A stretch of DNA of 15,776 nucleotides, taken from Hyphomicrobiales bacterium (lineage in GTDB: Bacteria; Pseudomonadota; Alphaproteobacteria; Rhizobiales; JAJFHC01). Within the stretch, counting starts at the first letter, position 1. Each line of letters begins with the position of its first letter. A model generated the notes under the pieces. It was not told the DNA's origin, did not search any database, and worked only from the letters and a program-made list of their open reading frames with translations. This document shows, in pieces, positions 1-8,060 of this stretch. The DNA is taken from NCBI GenBank assembly GCA_021775835.1, contig JAJFHC010000084.1:1-15776 (forward strand). Reading direction: 5' to 3'. The position numbers and the translations under genes are program-made.

Positions 1-35
1 AAAATTTTACACCGGGTCAGGGAGTTAACAGACGA

Positions 36-506
36 TCAGAGGTCGGCTGCAACCCGCATCTGGACAATCTGGTCCGGATTCTGCACCGGCTCTCCCCGTT
101 TGATTTTATCGACGTTATCCATTCCGTCGACAACCTGCCCCCAAACGGTGTACTGCCCATCGAGAAAACCAGAATCCGCAAAACAGATGAAGAACTGGCT
201 GTCGGCACTGTCAGGGTTCATCGCACGGGCCATGGATGCGGTCCCACGTACGTGGGGTTCGTTGGAGAACTCGGCACCAAGATTTTTGCCCGACCCACCG
301 GAACCCGTTCCCGTAGGGTCTCCTGATTGCGCCATGAAACCTTCGATCACCCGGTGGAAAACGATACCATCGTAGAAGCCGTCGCGCGCCAGTTCCTTGA
401 TCCTCGCCACATGGTTTGGTGCAAGGTCGGGCCGCATCTCAATCACCACCTGGCCGTGATCGATGTCAAGAACCAGGGTGTTCTCGGGATCCTTGGTTTC
501 AATCAT
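36..506 (-). CDS. ppiB: Cytosolic peptidyl-prolyl cis-trans isomerase, cyclophilin type
   Basis: A 156-residue single-domain cyclophilin that catalyses cis-trans isomerisation of X-Pro bonds during folding. The core motif FHRVIEGFMAQ (residues 50-60) contains the catalytic Arg52 and Gln60, followed by the GDPTGTG loop and the SQFFICFAD strand. No signal peptide is present, so it should be cytosolic. The ATG at 506 is preceded by AGGA seven bases upstream. It lies 32 bp downstream of a secreted paralogue and looks like the last gene of the gyrA-led minus-strand operon within this window. In many alphaproteobacteria queA and tgt follow here, but the window ends before that can be seen. The family call is firm; the ppiB symbol is by analogy. 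Confidence 0.93.
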   Translation of the reverse strand: MIETKDPENTLVLDIDHGQVVIEMRPDLAPNHVARIKELARDGFYDGIVFHRVIEGFMAQSGDPTGTGSGGSGKNLGAEFSNEPHVRGTASMARAMNPDSADSQFFICFADSGFLDGQYTVWGQVVDGMDNVDKIKRGEPVQNPDQIVQMRVAADL

Positions 507-538
507 TTGATATTCCTTTTTAAAACTTGCGATTTTGT

Positions 539-1081
539 TTACTTCACGTCGGCGGCGACGCGCATCTTGACGATCTTGTCCGGTTGTATGGGAGGTTCAC
601 CGCGCCGAATTTTGTCTACAAATTTCATGCCCTTAACAACTTCGCCCCACACAGTGTATTTTCCATTCAGGGAGTGTCCGTCGGCAAACATGATGAAGAA
701 CTGGCTGTTCGCACTGTTCCTGGCCTGACCACGTGCCATCCCGACAACACCCCGGGTAAACGGTGCAAGGCTGAATTCGGCGCGCAGATCCTTCAACTTG
801 GAACTGCCTGTTCCTGTGCCGGTGGGATCACCGGTCTGAGCCATGAATCCCTCAATGACGCGATGGAAGACGATGCCATCGTAGAACTTTTGGCGCGTCA
901 GTTTTTTGATGCGCTTTACGTGACCGGGCGCAATATCGGGTCTTAGCTTGATCACAACCCGACCGTGCCGCAAATCGAGGTAGAGCGTATTCTCAGGGTC
1001 AAGGCTTTGGGCTTTTGCATCAACCGTGACGGCTGCAAACAGGCACAACAACGCAAAAACGCTACCAGCAAGTCTCTTCAT
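539..1081 (-). CDS. Exported (periplasmic) cyclophilin-type peptidyl-prolyl isomerase
   Basis: A 180-residue cyclophilin with an N-terminal Sec signal peptide: a positive MKR start, a hydrophobic stretch at about residues 4-20, and a likely signal peptidase I site after AKA (residue 24). The catalytic loop FHRVIEGFMAQ (residues 72-82) keeps Arg74 and Gln82, and SQFFIMFAD follows. It should assist folding of proline-containing proteins in the periplasm. It is a close paralogue of the adjacent cytosolic cyclophilin, which points to an old tandem duplication in which one copy gained or kept an export signal. The ATG at 1081 has a strong AAGGAG seven bases upstream. It lies 53 bp after coaD in the same operon. 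Confidence 0.92.
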   Translation of the reverse strand: MKRLAGSVFALLCLFAAVTVDAKAQSLDPENTLYLDLRHGRVVIKLRPDIAPGHVKRIKKLTRQKFYDGIVFHRVIEGFMAQTGDPTGTGTGSSKLKDLRAEFSLAPFTRGVVGMARGQARNSANSQFFIMFADGHSLNGKYTVWGEVVKGMKFVDKIRRGEPPIQPDKIVKMRVAADVK

Positions 1082-1134
1082 ATAAACACTCCTTTTTACG
1101 TGTCTTTCCAGGGGATTTGGAAGTCGGACAGGAT

Positions 1135-1632
1135 CTAGTTCCCGAACCGTTCTGCAATCAATTCAGCGACAGCAGAAGGGACAAATTTCGTAATATCACC
1201 GCCCATTTTCGCAATCTGTTTCACCAGAGACGATGCGATAAAGCGCGTTTCCGGCGATGCTGCAAGGAAAACCGTCTCAATGTCCGGGGCCATCGTCCCG
1301 TTCATACCGGCAAGTTGGAGTTCATAGTCGAAATCACTGGCGTCCCGCAGGCCGCGTATCATGACCCTTGCCGATGCGCTTCGGGCGGCGTCGACCACCA
1401 ACCCGTCGAATGTGACAACCGAGCCTTTGGCTCCAGCATTGCGGATAACCGGTACGGCGATACGTTCCAGGAGATCGACGCGTTCCTGTGCCGAAAGATA
1501 CGCTGTCTTCCCATGATGCACCCCAACGGCCAGAACGAGTTCATCGACCATAAGCGCACTTCGGGCGATGATGTCCAGATGACCGTTGGTGATCGGGTCG
1601 AAGCTGCCGGGATAAAATCCTGTAATCGCCAT
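1135..1632 (-). CDS. coaD: Phosphopantetheine adenylyltransferase
   Basis: CoaD transfers AMP from ATP to 4'-phosphopantetheine to give dephospho-CoA, the penultimate step of coenzyme A synthesis, in the cytosol. The 165-residue product has the nucleotidyltransferase signature GFYPGSFDPITNGH at its N-terminus (the TxGH motif is residues 15-18), the RGLRDASDFDYE substrate-binding stretch (93-104), and a C-terminal ASSLVK variant (133-138) of the usual ISSS motif. An upstream in-frame ATG at 1695 would add 21 unrelated residues and overlap the lysE-like gene. The ATG at 1632 is preferred because it puts the signature at the family-typical position and has AGGA close upstream. The gene starts 22 bp after the transporter stop, in the gyrA operon. 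Confidence 0.95.
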   Translation of the reverse strand: MAITGFYPGSFDPITNGHLDIIARSALMVDELVLAVGVHHGKTAYLSAQERVDLLERIAVPVIRNAGAKGSVVTFDGLVVDAARSASARVMIRGLRDASDFDYELQLAGMNGTMAPDIETVFLAASPETRFIASSLVKQIAKMGGDITKFVPSAVAELIAERFGN

Positions 1633-1654
1633 TATGTCCTGCCTGTACCGGAGT

Positions 1655-2272
1655 TCAGGTCCGACGGGCCAATGCCAGCCAGAGGCCGCCGCCAATCAGG
1701 CAAATCCCGCTGATCCGTTCCAGCAATCGAACACGGGTCCTTGACAACCAGTGCCCAGCTCTGCCTGCCGCCAGTGCATAAGCGCAGTCAAGAACAGTCG
1801 CCACGACCATGAATGTCAGTCCTAGCATAATGGTCTGATAGACCGCATTGCCTGCCGGATCGATAAACTGGGGAATAAAAGCTCCAAAGAACAAGAGCGC
1901 CTTGGGATTGGACAAGATAACCAGCACACCCTGCCAGAAGAATGATCGGGTTCCCGGTTTTTCAGGCTCCGGCGCGCCGAGACGGCCGTCGGAGCGCAGC
2001 AGTTTGACGCCAAGCCAGATCAGATAGGCGGCGCCAAATATGCGCAACCAGTCGAACACCTCCGCGAGGTTGGCCACGATCACCTGTAGTCCGGCGGCAA
2101 GAATGAGCAACATCACGGCGAGTCCCGCCTGGGTCCCCGCTACATTCATCAGGCCCGCCCTGGACCCCTGCCGCAGACTGTTCGCGATAATTACCGTCAC
2201 GGTCGGTCCGGGAACGATTACGATCGCAATACAGGCAGCCACATAGGCCAGATAAAGCTCAATTCCAATCAT
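1655..2272 (-). CDS. LysE/RhtB-family amino-acid exporter
   Basis: A 205-residue inner-membrane protein of the LysE/RhtB (LysE superfamily) type, which exports amino acids or their derivatives. The N-terminal helix is followed by the family signature [16 protein letters not shown] and the glycine-rich G-QAG turn. A central [12 protein letters not shown] segment, the [12 protein letters not shown] motif and a C-terminal hydrophobic helix ([13 protein letters not shown]) fit the usual six-helix layout and length of about 205 residues. The substrate cannot be read from sequence. Its ATG overlaps the gyrA TGA in an ATGA arrangement, so translation is probably coupled to gyrA. In the conserved alphaproteobacterial order coaD usually lies close to gyrA, so this gene appears to be an insertion within the operon. 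Confidence 0.9.
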   Translation of the reverse strand: MIGIELYLAYVAACIAIVIVPGPTVTVIIANSLRQGSRAGLMNVAGTQAGLAVMLLILAAGLQVIVANLAEVFDWLRIFGAAYLIWLGVKLLRSDGRLGAPEPEKPGTRSFFWQGVLVILSNPKALLFFGAFIPQFIDPAGNAVYQTIMLGLTFMVVATVLDCAYALAAGRAGHWLSRTRVRLLERISGICLIGGGLWLALARRT

Positions 2273-5166
2273 GTTTCATCACCGTCGTGAGTTGACGGAT
2301 CCTCGTCCGTGTCCCCCTCCGGCACGTCGCCAGATCCTGCATTTCCTGTGTCGGCCCCACTATCCGGATCACTTTCAGATCCGCCGTCAGACCCATCGTC
2401 AGCCTCACCGTCGTCGCCATCTTCTTCGGATATGTGCTCCACCGAGACCACTGTCTCGTCATCCGCCGTGTTGAAAATTGTAACACCTTGTGTTGACCGT
2501 CCCGCAACCCTAATTCCGTTCACGGGACAGCGAATGAGCTGGCCGCCATCGCTCACCAGCATGATCTGATCGGCATCTTCGACCGGGAACGACGCGACAA
2601 GCTTGCCGTTCCTTTTTGTCACGGCCATGGCAATGATCCCCTTGCCGCCGCGCCCTGACACCCTGTATTCGAAGGCGGAAGAGCGCTTTCCGTAACCGTT
2701 TTCCGAAACCGTCAGAACGAATTGCTCCAGAGCACCAAGTTCCACGTAACGCTCTGGCGTCAGAGAGGCTTCTTCGCCGTCGTCCACACCGTCATCGTCG
2801 GTTTCAATTTCCGCTTCAGCCGGGAGTTCCGCGTCCTCGCCATCAATCGCCCGGCGCATCGCACTGGCCTGCTTGAGATAGGCCCGCGCCTCAGGTGGCG
2901 TCGTGCCCACGTGGCGCAGAATTGTCATCGAAATGATGTGATCTTCACCGAGGTCCTTGTGACTGCCCAGCTTGATACCCCGCACACCGGTCGAATCGCG
3001 GCCGGCAAACACCCTCACATCGTCGACCCGGAACCTGATGCAGCGTCCGTTTGCAGTCGTCAGCAACACATCGTCGTCCTCGGTACAGATCTGAACGCCG
3101 ACAATGCCATCGCCCTCATCGAGCTTCATGGCGATCTTGCCATTGCGGTTGATTCTGATGAAATCGGACAGATCGTTGCGCCGTACCTTGCCGCTTTGCG
3201 TCGCAAACATGACATGCAGCCGGCTCCAGCTGTCCTCGTCTTCAGGCAGCGGCATGATGGTGGTGATGGTCTCACCCTGATCGAGCGGCAAAAGATTGAT
3301 GAGAGCCTTGCCGCGCGACTGCGGGCTGGCTTGAGGCAAGCGCCAGACCTTCATCTTGTAAACCATGCCCGATGAAGAGAAAAACAGCACTGGCGAATGG
3401 GTGTTGGCGACGAACAGCCGTGTAACGAAATCCTCGTCACGGGTGGACATGCCCGACCGGCCCTTGCCGCCCCGACGCTGTGCCCGGTACATCGATAGCG
3501 GCACACGCTTGATGTATCCCGTGTGGGACACAGTCACGACCATTTCCTCGCGCTGAATGAGATCTTCGTCTTCGACCTCGAACTCGGCCTCGATTATCTC
3601 GGTCCGACGTTCGTCGGCAAATTCATCACGAACTTCAAGAAGTTCCTGCTTGATAATCGCCAGGACGCGCGCCCGGCTGCGCAGGATTTCGAGATAGTCT
3701 TCAATCTTGGTGCCGAGTTCCTTGAGTTCATCGCCAACTTCATCGCGCCCAAGCGCAGTCAACCGCTGCAATCTGAGTTCGAGAATAGCGCGTGCCTGGA
3801 GTTCCGACAGATAGAAGGTGCCATCGTCCAGAACCTTGTGCCTTGGATCGGCAATCAGCCGGATCAGCGGCTCCATGTCCCGCGCCGGCCATGCCCGTTC
3901 CATCAACTGTGCCCGCGCAGTCGCCGGATCCGGCGCTGCCCTGATGAGCGCTATCACCTCGTCGATGTTGGCAACCGCGATTGCAAGTCCGACCAGAACA
4001 TGGGCCCTGTCACGGGCCTTGCCGAGCAGGAACTTGGTACGCCGTGTGATGACCTCCTCCCGGAAAGCCACGAAAGCTTTCAGAAGGTCCAACAGATTCA
4101 TGACTTCCGGCCGGCCGCCGGTCAGGGCGACGATGTTGCAGCCGAAACTCGATTGTAACTGCGAGAACCGGTAGAGCTGATTAAGCACCACGTCAGCCAC
4201 GGCATCGCGTTTGAGCTCGACCACGACCCGCATGCCTTCGCGATCGGATTCGTCGCGGATGTCGCTAATGCCTTCCACCCGCTTGTCACGCACGAGTTCG
4301 GCGATCTTCTCGATCATCGACGCCTTGTTGACCTGATAGGGTATTTCGGTAATGACCAGCGCTTCCCGGTCCTTGCGGATGGTCTCGACTTTCGCCCGTC
4401 CCCGCATGACCACGGAACCGCGCCCGGTGTGGTAGGCCGATCGGATCCCTGCCCGTCCCAGAATGAATCCGCCGGTCGGGAAGTCGGGTCCCGGAACGAT
4501 TTCAATCAATTCCTCAATCGTAATGTCCGGCTTGTCGATGAGCGCTACGCTGGCATCGATTACTTCGCCGAGACTATGAGGCGGGATATTCGTAGCCATA
4601 CCGACCGCGATACCGCCGGCACCGTTGACCAGCAAATTCGGAAAGCGCGCCGGCAGGACGCCGGGTTCCCGCTCGGAATTGTCGTAGTTGTCCTGGAAAT
4701 CGACGGTGTCCTTGTCGATATCTTCGAGAAGTGCGTGGGCCGGCTTGCCCATACGCACCTCCGTGTAGCGCATCGCAGCCGGTGGATCGCCGTCGACCGA
4801 ACCAAAGTTGCCTTGACCGTCAATCAGCGGCAATCGCAGCGAAAAACTCTGAGCCATGCGCACAAGCGCGTCATAGATCGACTGGTCACCATGGGGGTGA
4901 TACTTACCGATTACGTCACCGACAACCCGGGCCGACTTCCTGTAGGGCTTGTTCCAGTCGTAGCCGTTCTCATGCATGGAGAACAATATGCGCCTGTGGA
5001 CCGGTTTGAGACCGTCGCGGGCATCAGGCAACGCGCGGCTCACGATCACGCTCATGGCATAATCGAGATAGCTGCGTTTCATCTCCTCTTCGATCGAAAT
5101 CGGGGAGACATCAAACCCGGGGTCGTCGCCGCCGGGACCTGCTAATGTGTTGTCTGTATCCGACAA
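2269..5166 (-). CDS. gyrA: DNA gyrase subunit A
   Basis: The breakage-reunion subunit of DNA gyrase, which with GyrB introduces negative supercoils using ATP. The 965-residue product is longer than the 875 residues of E. coli GyrA. Visible landmarks are the KPVHRRIL motif (54-61), the quinolone region [12 protein letters not shown] (90-101), the catalytic tyrosine in AAMRYTE (Tyr134), the GyrA box QRRGGKG (about 560-567) and later pinwheel repeats such as SGRGGKG. The extra length comes from an acidic insert at about residues 772-800 and a very acidic tail after about residue 909. The start is TTG at 5166: the next in-frame ATG is Met29, too close to the conserved [19 protein letters not shown] block. 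A purine-rich AAGGAAGAAAG lies upstream. It heads a minus-strand operon. Confidence 0.98.
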   Translation of the reverse strand: MSDTDNTLAGPGGDDPGFDVSPISIEEEMKRSYLDYAMSVIVSRALPDARDGLKPVHRRILFSMHENGYDWNKPYRKSARVVGDVIGKYHPHGDQSIYDALVRMAQSFSLRLPLIDGQGNFGSVDGDPPAAMRYTEVRMGKPAHALLEDIDKDTVDFQDNYDNSEREPGVLPARFPNLLVNGAGGIAVGMATNIPPHSLGEVIDASVALIDKPDITIEELIEIVPGPDFPTGGFILGRAGIRSAYHTGRGSVVMRGRAKVETIRKDREALVITEIPYQVNKASMIEKIAELVRDKRVEGISDIRDESDREGMRVVVELKRDAVADVVLNQLYRFSQLQSSFGCNIVALTGGRPEVMNLLDLLKAFVAFREEVITRRTKFLLGKARDRAHVLVGLAIAVANIDEVIALIRAAPDPATARAQLMERAWPARDMEPLIRLIADPRHKVLDDGTFYLSELQARAILELRLQRLTALGRDEVGDELKELGTKIEDYLEILRSRARVLAIIKQELLEVRDEFADERRTEIIEAEFEVEDEDLIQREEMVVTVSHTGYIKRVPLSMYRAQRRGGKGRSGMSTRDEDFVTRLFVANTHSPVLFFSSSGMVYKMKVWRLPQASPQSRGKALINLLPLDQGETITTIMPLPEDEDSWSRLHVMFATQSGKVRRNDLSDFIRINRNGKIAMKLDEGDGIVGVQICTEDDDVLLTTANGRCIRFRVDDVRVFAGRDSTGVRGIKLGSHKDLGEDHIISMTILRHVGTTPPEARAYLKQASAMRRAIDGEDAELPAEAEIETDDDGVDDGEEASLTPERYVELGALEQFVLTVSENGYGKRSSAFEYRVSGRGGKGIIAMAVTKRNGKLVASFPVEDADQIMLVSDGGQLIRCPVNGIRVAGRSTQGVTIFNTADDETVVSVEHISEEDGDDGEADDGSDGGSESDPDSGADTGNAGSGDVPEGDTDEDPSTHDGDET

Positions 5167-5395
5167 ACTTTTTCTTTCTTCCTTGCGGTGGACGCTACCG
5201 GTTCGCTTACCGTTTCAAGTACTGCGCGGGATGAGGATTGGATGTGGGAAAACACCAATGAAACCAGATCGATCGAACCCTGATTCGCTATGGCTTCACC
5301 TTACCAACATGCACGCCAAAGAACAACGCAACTGGCGTTACATTTTGCGGGAATTTTAGGGAAAAACTGCCAATTTCGAACGAATCTCGCCCCGT

Positions 5396-5791
5396 CTATC
5401 GGGGGATCGTCGCTGACACTTCTTTTCCACCGTTTTTGTGAACTTTGTCATGCGCTCTAAGTGTCACGGATTCGACCGAATCCGGTATCGACACATTGCC
5501 CAGACTCCGTGTAAACGGTTGCTCGTTTTCGTGAGGATGATGGAGAATTCTCGTGCCCAGAACTGTTCCATCCGGCCCGATCACGTCCCATTTGTCAGCG
5601 TAATGGTCCCAACCCGTATCATCGTGTCGGACGCTGACCGAAAAATGATATTGTCCATCGCCGGTTTTTCGAACATCCACTCCAACCACATCGGCTTCGC
5701 CGGCATTGACATGACTGACAATCATGACCGTTATGCCAACCCCCGACAGAAAACAAACGACCGATCTTGTCATTATCTCTGTTAGTTGCAT
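5396..5791 (-). CDS. Small secreted protein of unknown function
   Basis: A 131-residue protein with an N-terminal signal peptide (hydrophobic run at about residues 9-28, likely cleavage after VNA at residue 30). The mature part, about 100 residues, contains a KTGDGQYHFSVSVRHDDTGWDHYAD segment (shown in pieces: GWDHYAD then KWDVIGPDGTVLGTRIL) and HHPHENEQPFTRSL, which suggests a compact beta-rich fold. I recall similar proteins with HPH-EQPFTRSL motifs in other alphaproteobacteria but know of no assigned function. The histidines and acidic residues could bind metal, which is only a guess; the neighbouring divergent gene is a cation transporter. The start at 5791 is set by a perfect AGGAG seven bases upstream. 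The stop lies 229 bp from gyrA, with a separate promoter likely in the 5792-5883 gap. Confidence 0.82.
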   Translation of the reverse strand: MQLTEIMTRSVVCFLSGVGITVMIVSHVNAGEADVVGVDVRKTGDGQYHFSVSVRHDDTGWDHYADKWDVIGPDGTVLGTRILHHPHENEQPFTRSLGNVSIPDSVESVTLRAHDKVHKNGGKEVSATIPR

Positions 5792-5883
5792 CTATGAACT
5801 CCTATCGCGGACGGACGCATGTTATTCTACACTCACGTTCCATACCTACAACACATCCACTGACATACGAACACACCTGAATT

Positions 5884-6849
5884 ATGGCATCCCACTCGTC
5901 CAAGAAAGTCATATACGCAGCCCTAGTTGGAAACAGCTTGATTGCGGTGACCAAGTTTGCAGCCTCTGCCTATACCGGTTCGTCGGCAATGCTGAGCGAG
6001 GCCATACACTCCTTGGTCGACACCGGAAACCAATGCCTTCTTCTGTATGGTTTGAAACGGTCGGCGCAGGAGCCGGACAAAACCCATCCTTTTGGCTATG
6101 GCCGTGAACTCTACTTCTGGAGCTTCGTCGTAGCGATCCTGATATTTGCCCTTGGGGCAGGAATTTCAATCTATGAGGGAATTCATAAGGTCGCCCACCC
6201 TGAGGTTGTGTCAAACCCCATGGTCAATTACATCGTACTGGTTGCCTCGATGGCGTTCGAGTCTGTTCCGCTGACCATTGCCGTCAAGGAATTCAGCAAG
6301 CTCCGAGGCACCATGGGCTATATCGAAGCGATCCGGAAGAGCAAGGATCCGGCTGTCTTCACGGTCCTGTTCGAAGACGTCGCCGCCATGCTCGGTCTTA
6401 TCGTTGCCTTCGTGGGGCTTCTGATCGCGCAATACCTGGAATTGGCCTGGATGGATGGCGCCGCCTCCATCGCCATTGGATTGATCCTCGCTGCAACGGC
6501 TGCCCTGTTGGCCTACGAGACCAAAGGTCTCCTGATCGGGGAAGCTGCAGACGAAACGCTTCGAGACGGTGTCAAGGAAATCGTTGGCGAGGCCGACGGC
6601 GTTAGAGTCATCAACGAAATGCGAACCATGCACATGGGCGCGGACGATGTCCTGCTGGCGCTCAGCCTCGATTTCAAGGACGGCCTCACTGTCGGCCGGG
6701 TCGAAGACACCATTTACGTTCTTGAAATGGCAATCAAGTCGAGATTCCCGGAGATCAAGAGACTGTTCATCGAAGTCCAGTCAAAAGAACATCATCACGA
6801 AGTCGCCGCCGCAGAGGCCATGCGTGCCGTAGAAGCGCGCGGCGAATAA
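5884..6849 (+). CDS. Cation diffusion facilitator transporter, ZnT9-like subfamily
   Basis: A 321-residue inner-membrane transporter that should exchange a divalent metal (Zn, Mn, Fe or similar) for protons. It starts SSKKVIYAALVGNSLIAVTKF, shown here as SKKVIYAALVGN, and has the helix-2 motif SEAIHSLVDTGNQ (His42, Asp46), the THPFGYGRE loop (68-75), and helix-5 LFEDVAAMLGL (Glu164, Asp165). The Glu-Asp pair replaces the HxxxD of classical FieF/ZitB proteins and matches my memory of the ZnT9/SLC30A9 branch. The cytosolic C-terminal domain (about 205-295) ends in a short His cluster (KEHHHE). About six transmembrane helices are visible. The ATG at 5884 fits the family N-terminus, although no good Shine-Dalgarno precedes it. 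It diverges from the small secreted-protein gene at 5791. Confidence 0.93.
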   Translation: MASHSSKKVIYAALVGNSLIAVTKFAASAYTGSSAMLSEAIHSLVDTGNQCLLLYGLKRSAQEPDKTHPFGYGRELYFWSFVVAILIFALGAGISIYEGIHKVAHPEVVSNPMVNYIVLVASMAFESVPLTIAVKEFSKLRGTMGYIEAIRKSKDPAVFTVLFEDVAAMLGLIVAFVGLLIAQYLELAWMDGAASIAIGLILAATAALLAYETKGLLIGEAADETLRDGVKEIVGEADGVRVINEMRTMHMGADDVLLALSLDFKDGLTVGRVEDTIYVLEMAIKSRFPEIKRLFIEVQSKEHHHEVAAAEAMRAVEARGE

Positions 6850-6853
6850 ACGC

Positions 6854-7225
6854 TTATCGCGATGCCCGCCTGATCTTCATTTTCACCTTGCCGCTCTTCT
6901 TGAGCGTCATGTACCAATGGCCCCGCTTGACAACCGTCTTGCACTTGGTCTTGCCGCTGGCCCACACCGTCCAGGCCACACAAAGCTTGTTGCCGACGAT
7001 GCTCCAGCGCCCCTGATCATGCCTGCCTTCCGCAATCCCGCGAAGACGGCCATTAGCTTTCGCCTTAATGTGAACCGGCGTCTTGCCATATGTACCCACG
7101 TAAGTGCCAGGAAACATGGCACGAATCTGTGATGCCGAGAGTGTATTGTCAGCACCGGCGCGTGCCTGCGAGAGGCCTGCAAACACAGCCAGAACGCTGC
7201 ACAGGAGAATTATGGGCTTTGGCAT
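6854..7225 (-). CDS. Small secreted protein, possibly DUF995-like
   Basis: A 123-residue protein with a clear signal peptide (hydrophobic residues 4-18, likely cleavage after ARA at residue 23). The mature domain begins LSASQIRAMFPGTYVGTYG and continues through GRWSIVGNKLCVAW to TKCKTVVKRGHWYM, with a strongly basic lysine/arginine-rich end. Two cysteines (in KLCVAW and TKCKTV) could form a disulfide in the periplasm. The pattern of an FPGT-like start, a Gly-Arg-Trp strand and a paired Cys resembles small alphaproteobacterial proteins of the DUF995 type as I remember them; I cannot confirm this without a profile search. Its stop is only four bases from the stop of the convergent transporter gene. 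The ATG at 7225 has GGGAG about eleven bases upstream. Confidence 0.8.
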   Translation of the reverse strand: MPKPIILLCSVLAVFAGLSQARAGADNTLSASQIRAMFPGTYVGTYGKTPVHIKAKANGRLRGIAEGRHDQGRWSIVGNKLCVAWTVWASGKTKCKTVVKRGHWYMTLKKSGKVKMKIRRASR

Positions 7226-7351
7226 TGTCGTATGGGCTCCCTATTCACATAAGGGCCATATAGTACGTCTATCCGAATTTTTAATGTCTGGTGCGTGGAA
7301 ATTCGTTGAAAGAAGGCGCCGCCGACTCAAACTTGTCCCCGCTCAGGCGTG

Positions 7352-7840
7352 CTAGAACGGCACCTCGTCATCGAGGTCGGCATTGAAGTTGCCGCCACTG
7401 CTAGGCTTGTCCAGTGGCCCGGATCCTCCGAAATTACCTGACGATGATGAACCGTAATCGCCGCCGCTGTCACCCGTGCTCCCGCCGGCTCGTGAATCAA
7501 GCATGGTCAGGGTGGAATTGAAGCCCTGGAGCACAACTTCGGTCGAATACCGTTCCTGGCCCTGCTGGTCCTCCCACTTCCGAGTTTGCAACTGGCCTTC
7601 CAGATATACTTTTGAGCCCTTGCGGAGATATTGCTCGGCAATGCGGCAGAGACCTTCGGAAAAGATCACAACCCTGTGCCATTCGGTGCGTTCGCGCCGT
7701 TCGCCGGAGTTCTTGTCACGCCAGCTTTCAGAGGTGGCGATCCTCAGGTTCGCAATCGGCCGCCCATCCTGCGTCTTGCGGATTTCCGGATCGGCACCAA
7801 GATTGCCGACCAGAATGACTTTGTTTACGCTTCCCGCCAT
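7352..7840 (-). CDS. ssb: Single-stranded DNA-binding protein
   Basis: SSB coats single-stranded DNA during replication, recombination and repair, and recruits partners through its C-terminal tip. The 162-residue product begins [19 protein letters not shown], followed by an OB fold to about residue 113 with the usual WHRVVIF (54-60) and KGSKVYLEG (74-82) strands. A Gly/Ser-rich disordered linker covers about 118-152. It ends in the acidic tip DLDDEVPF, equivalent to DDDIPF of E. coli. The ATG at 7840 has AAGGA six bases upstream. It diverges from the ridA-uvrA pair and shares with it a control region carrying a LexA box and a DnaA box, as expected for a repair-linked gene. Confidence 0.97.
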   Translation of the reverse strand: MAGSVNKVILVGNLGADPEIRKTQDGRPIANLRIATSESWRDKNSGERRERTEWHRVVIFSEGLCRIAEQYLRKGSKVYLEGQLQTRKWEDQQGQERYSTEVVLQGFNSTLTMLDSRAGGSTGDSGGDYGSSSSGNFGGSGPLDKPSSGGNFNADLDDEVPF

Positions 7841-7933
7841 GCTTTGTCCTTCTCAAGAGCTCTCTACGAGACTTTGGCCACAATTTGGCTCAACCTACCG
7901 ACTGCCACCGGCCTGTGCCAGCCAGCCGCTGTT

Positions 7934-7942
7934 TTATCCACA
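7934..7942 (+). promoter_or_regulatory. Perfect DnaA box
   Basis: The sequence TTATCCACA is an exact copy of the high-affinity DnaA-binding 9-mer. It lies 92 bp upstream of the ssb start and 36 bp from the LexA box. A single box does not make an origin, and no AT-rich unwinding element or box cluster is visible here. It could let DnaA modulate ssb or uvrA transcription, or it could be chance. Confidence 0.5.
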
Positions 7943-7977
7943 ACTGCCGTGTCCCAAAGTCGCTGGAACATGGATTT

Positions 7978-7992
7978 GTTCTTTGTTTGTTC
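7978..7992. promoter_or_regulatory. LexA (SOS) box, alphaproteobacterial type
   Basis: The site reads GTTC, seven bases (TTTGTTT), GTTC: an exact match to the direct-repeat LexA operator of alphaproteobacteria (GTTC-N7-GTTC). Its place upstream of uvrA, a classic SOS gene, and beside ssb gives strong context. It overlaps the candidate -35 element of the plus-strand promoter, so bound LexA would block it. It lies 218 bp from the ridA start and 138 bp from the ssb start, so it could control one or both directions. Confidence 0.85.
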
Positions 7993-8060
7993 TTATCATG
8001 GAATCATATATGCTGCAACTCGGTGTCAGGGATACCAGTTAGTGTTTGCAGTGAACCGTC

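Noticed and set aside
1117..1713. Long plus-strand frame opposite coaD
   Set aside because: It is the shadow of coaD on the other strand, with no motif or ribosome site.
2722..5145. Several long plus-strand frames opposite gyrA
   Set aside because: They are antisense shadows of a GC-rich conserved gene and contain no recognisable domain.
5258..5359. 33-codon plus-strand frame (MKPDRSNPDSLWLHL...) in the gyrA upstream gap, preceded by GGGA
   Set aside because: It is short, has no recognisable motif and lies in the region that should hold the gyrA promoter; a chance frame is more likely.
5390..5404. CCCCG-TCTAT-CGGGG hairpin at the end of the small secreted-protein gene
   Set aside because: The stem is only five pairs, overlaps the stop codon and has no T-tract on either strand, so I do not call it a terminator.
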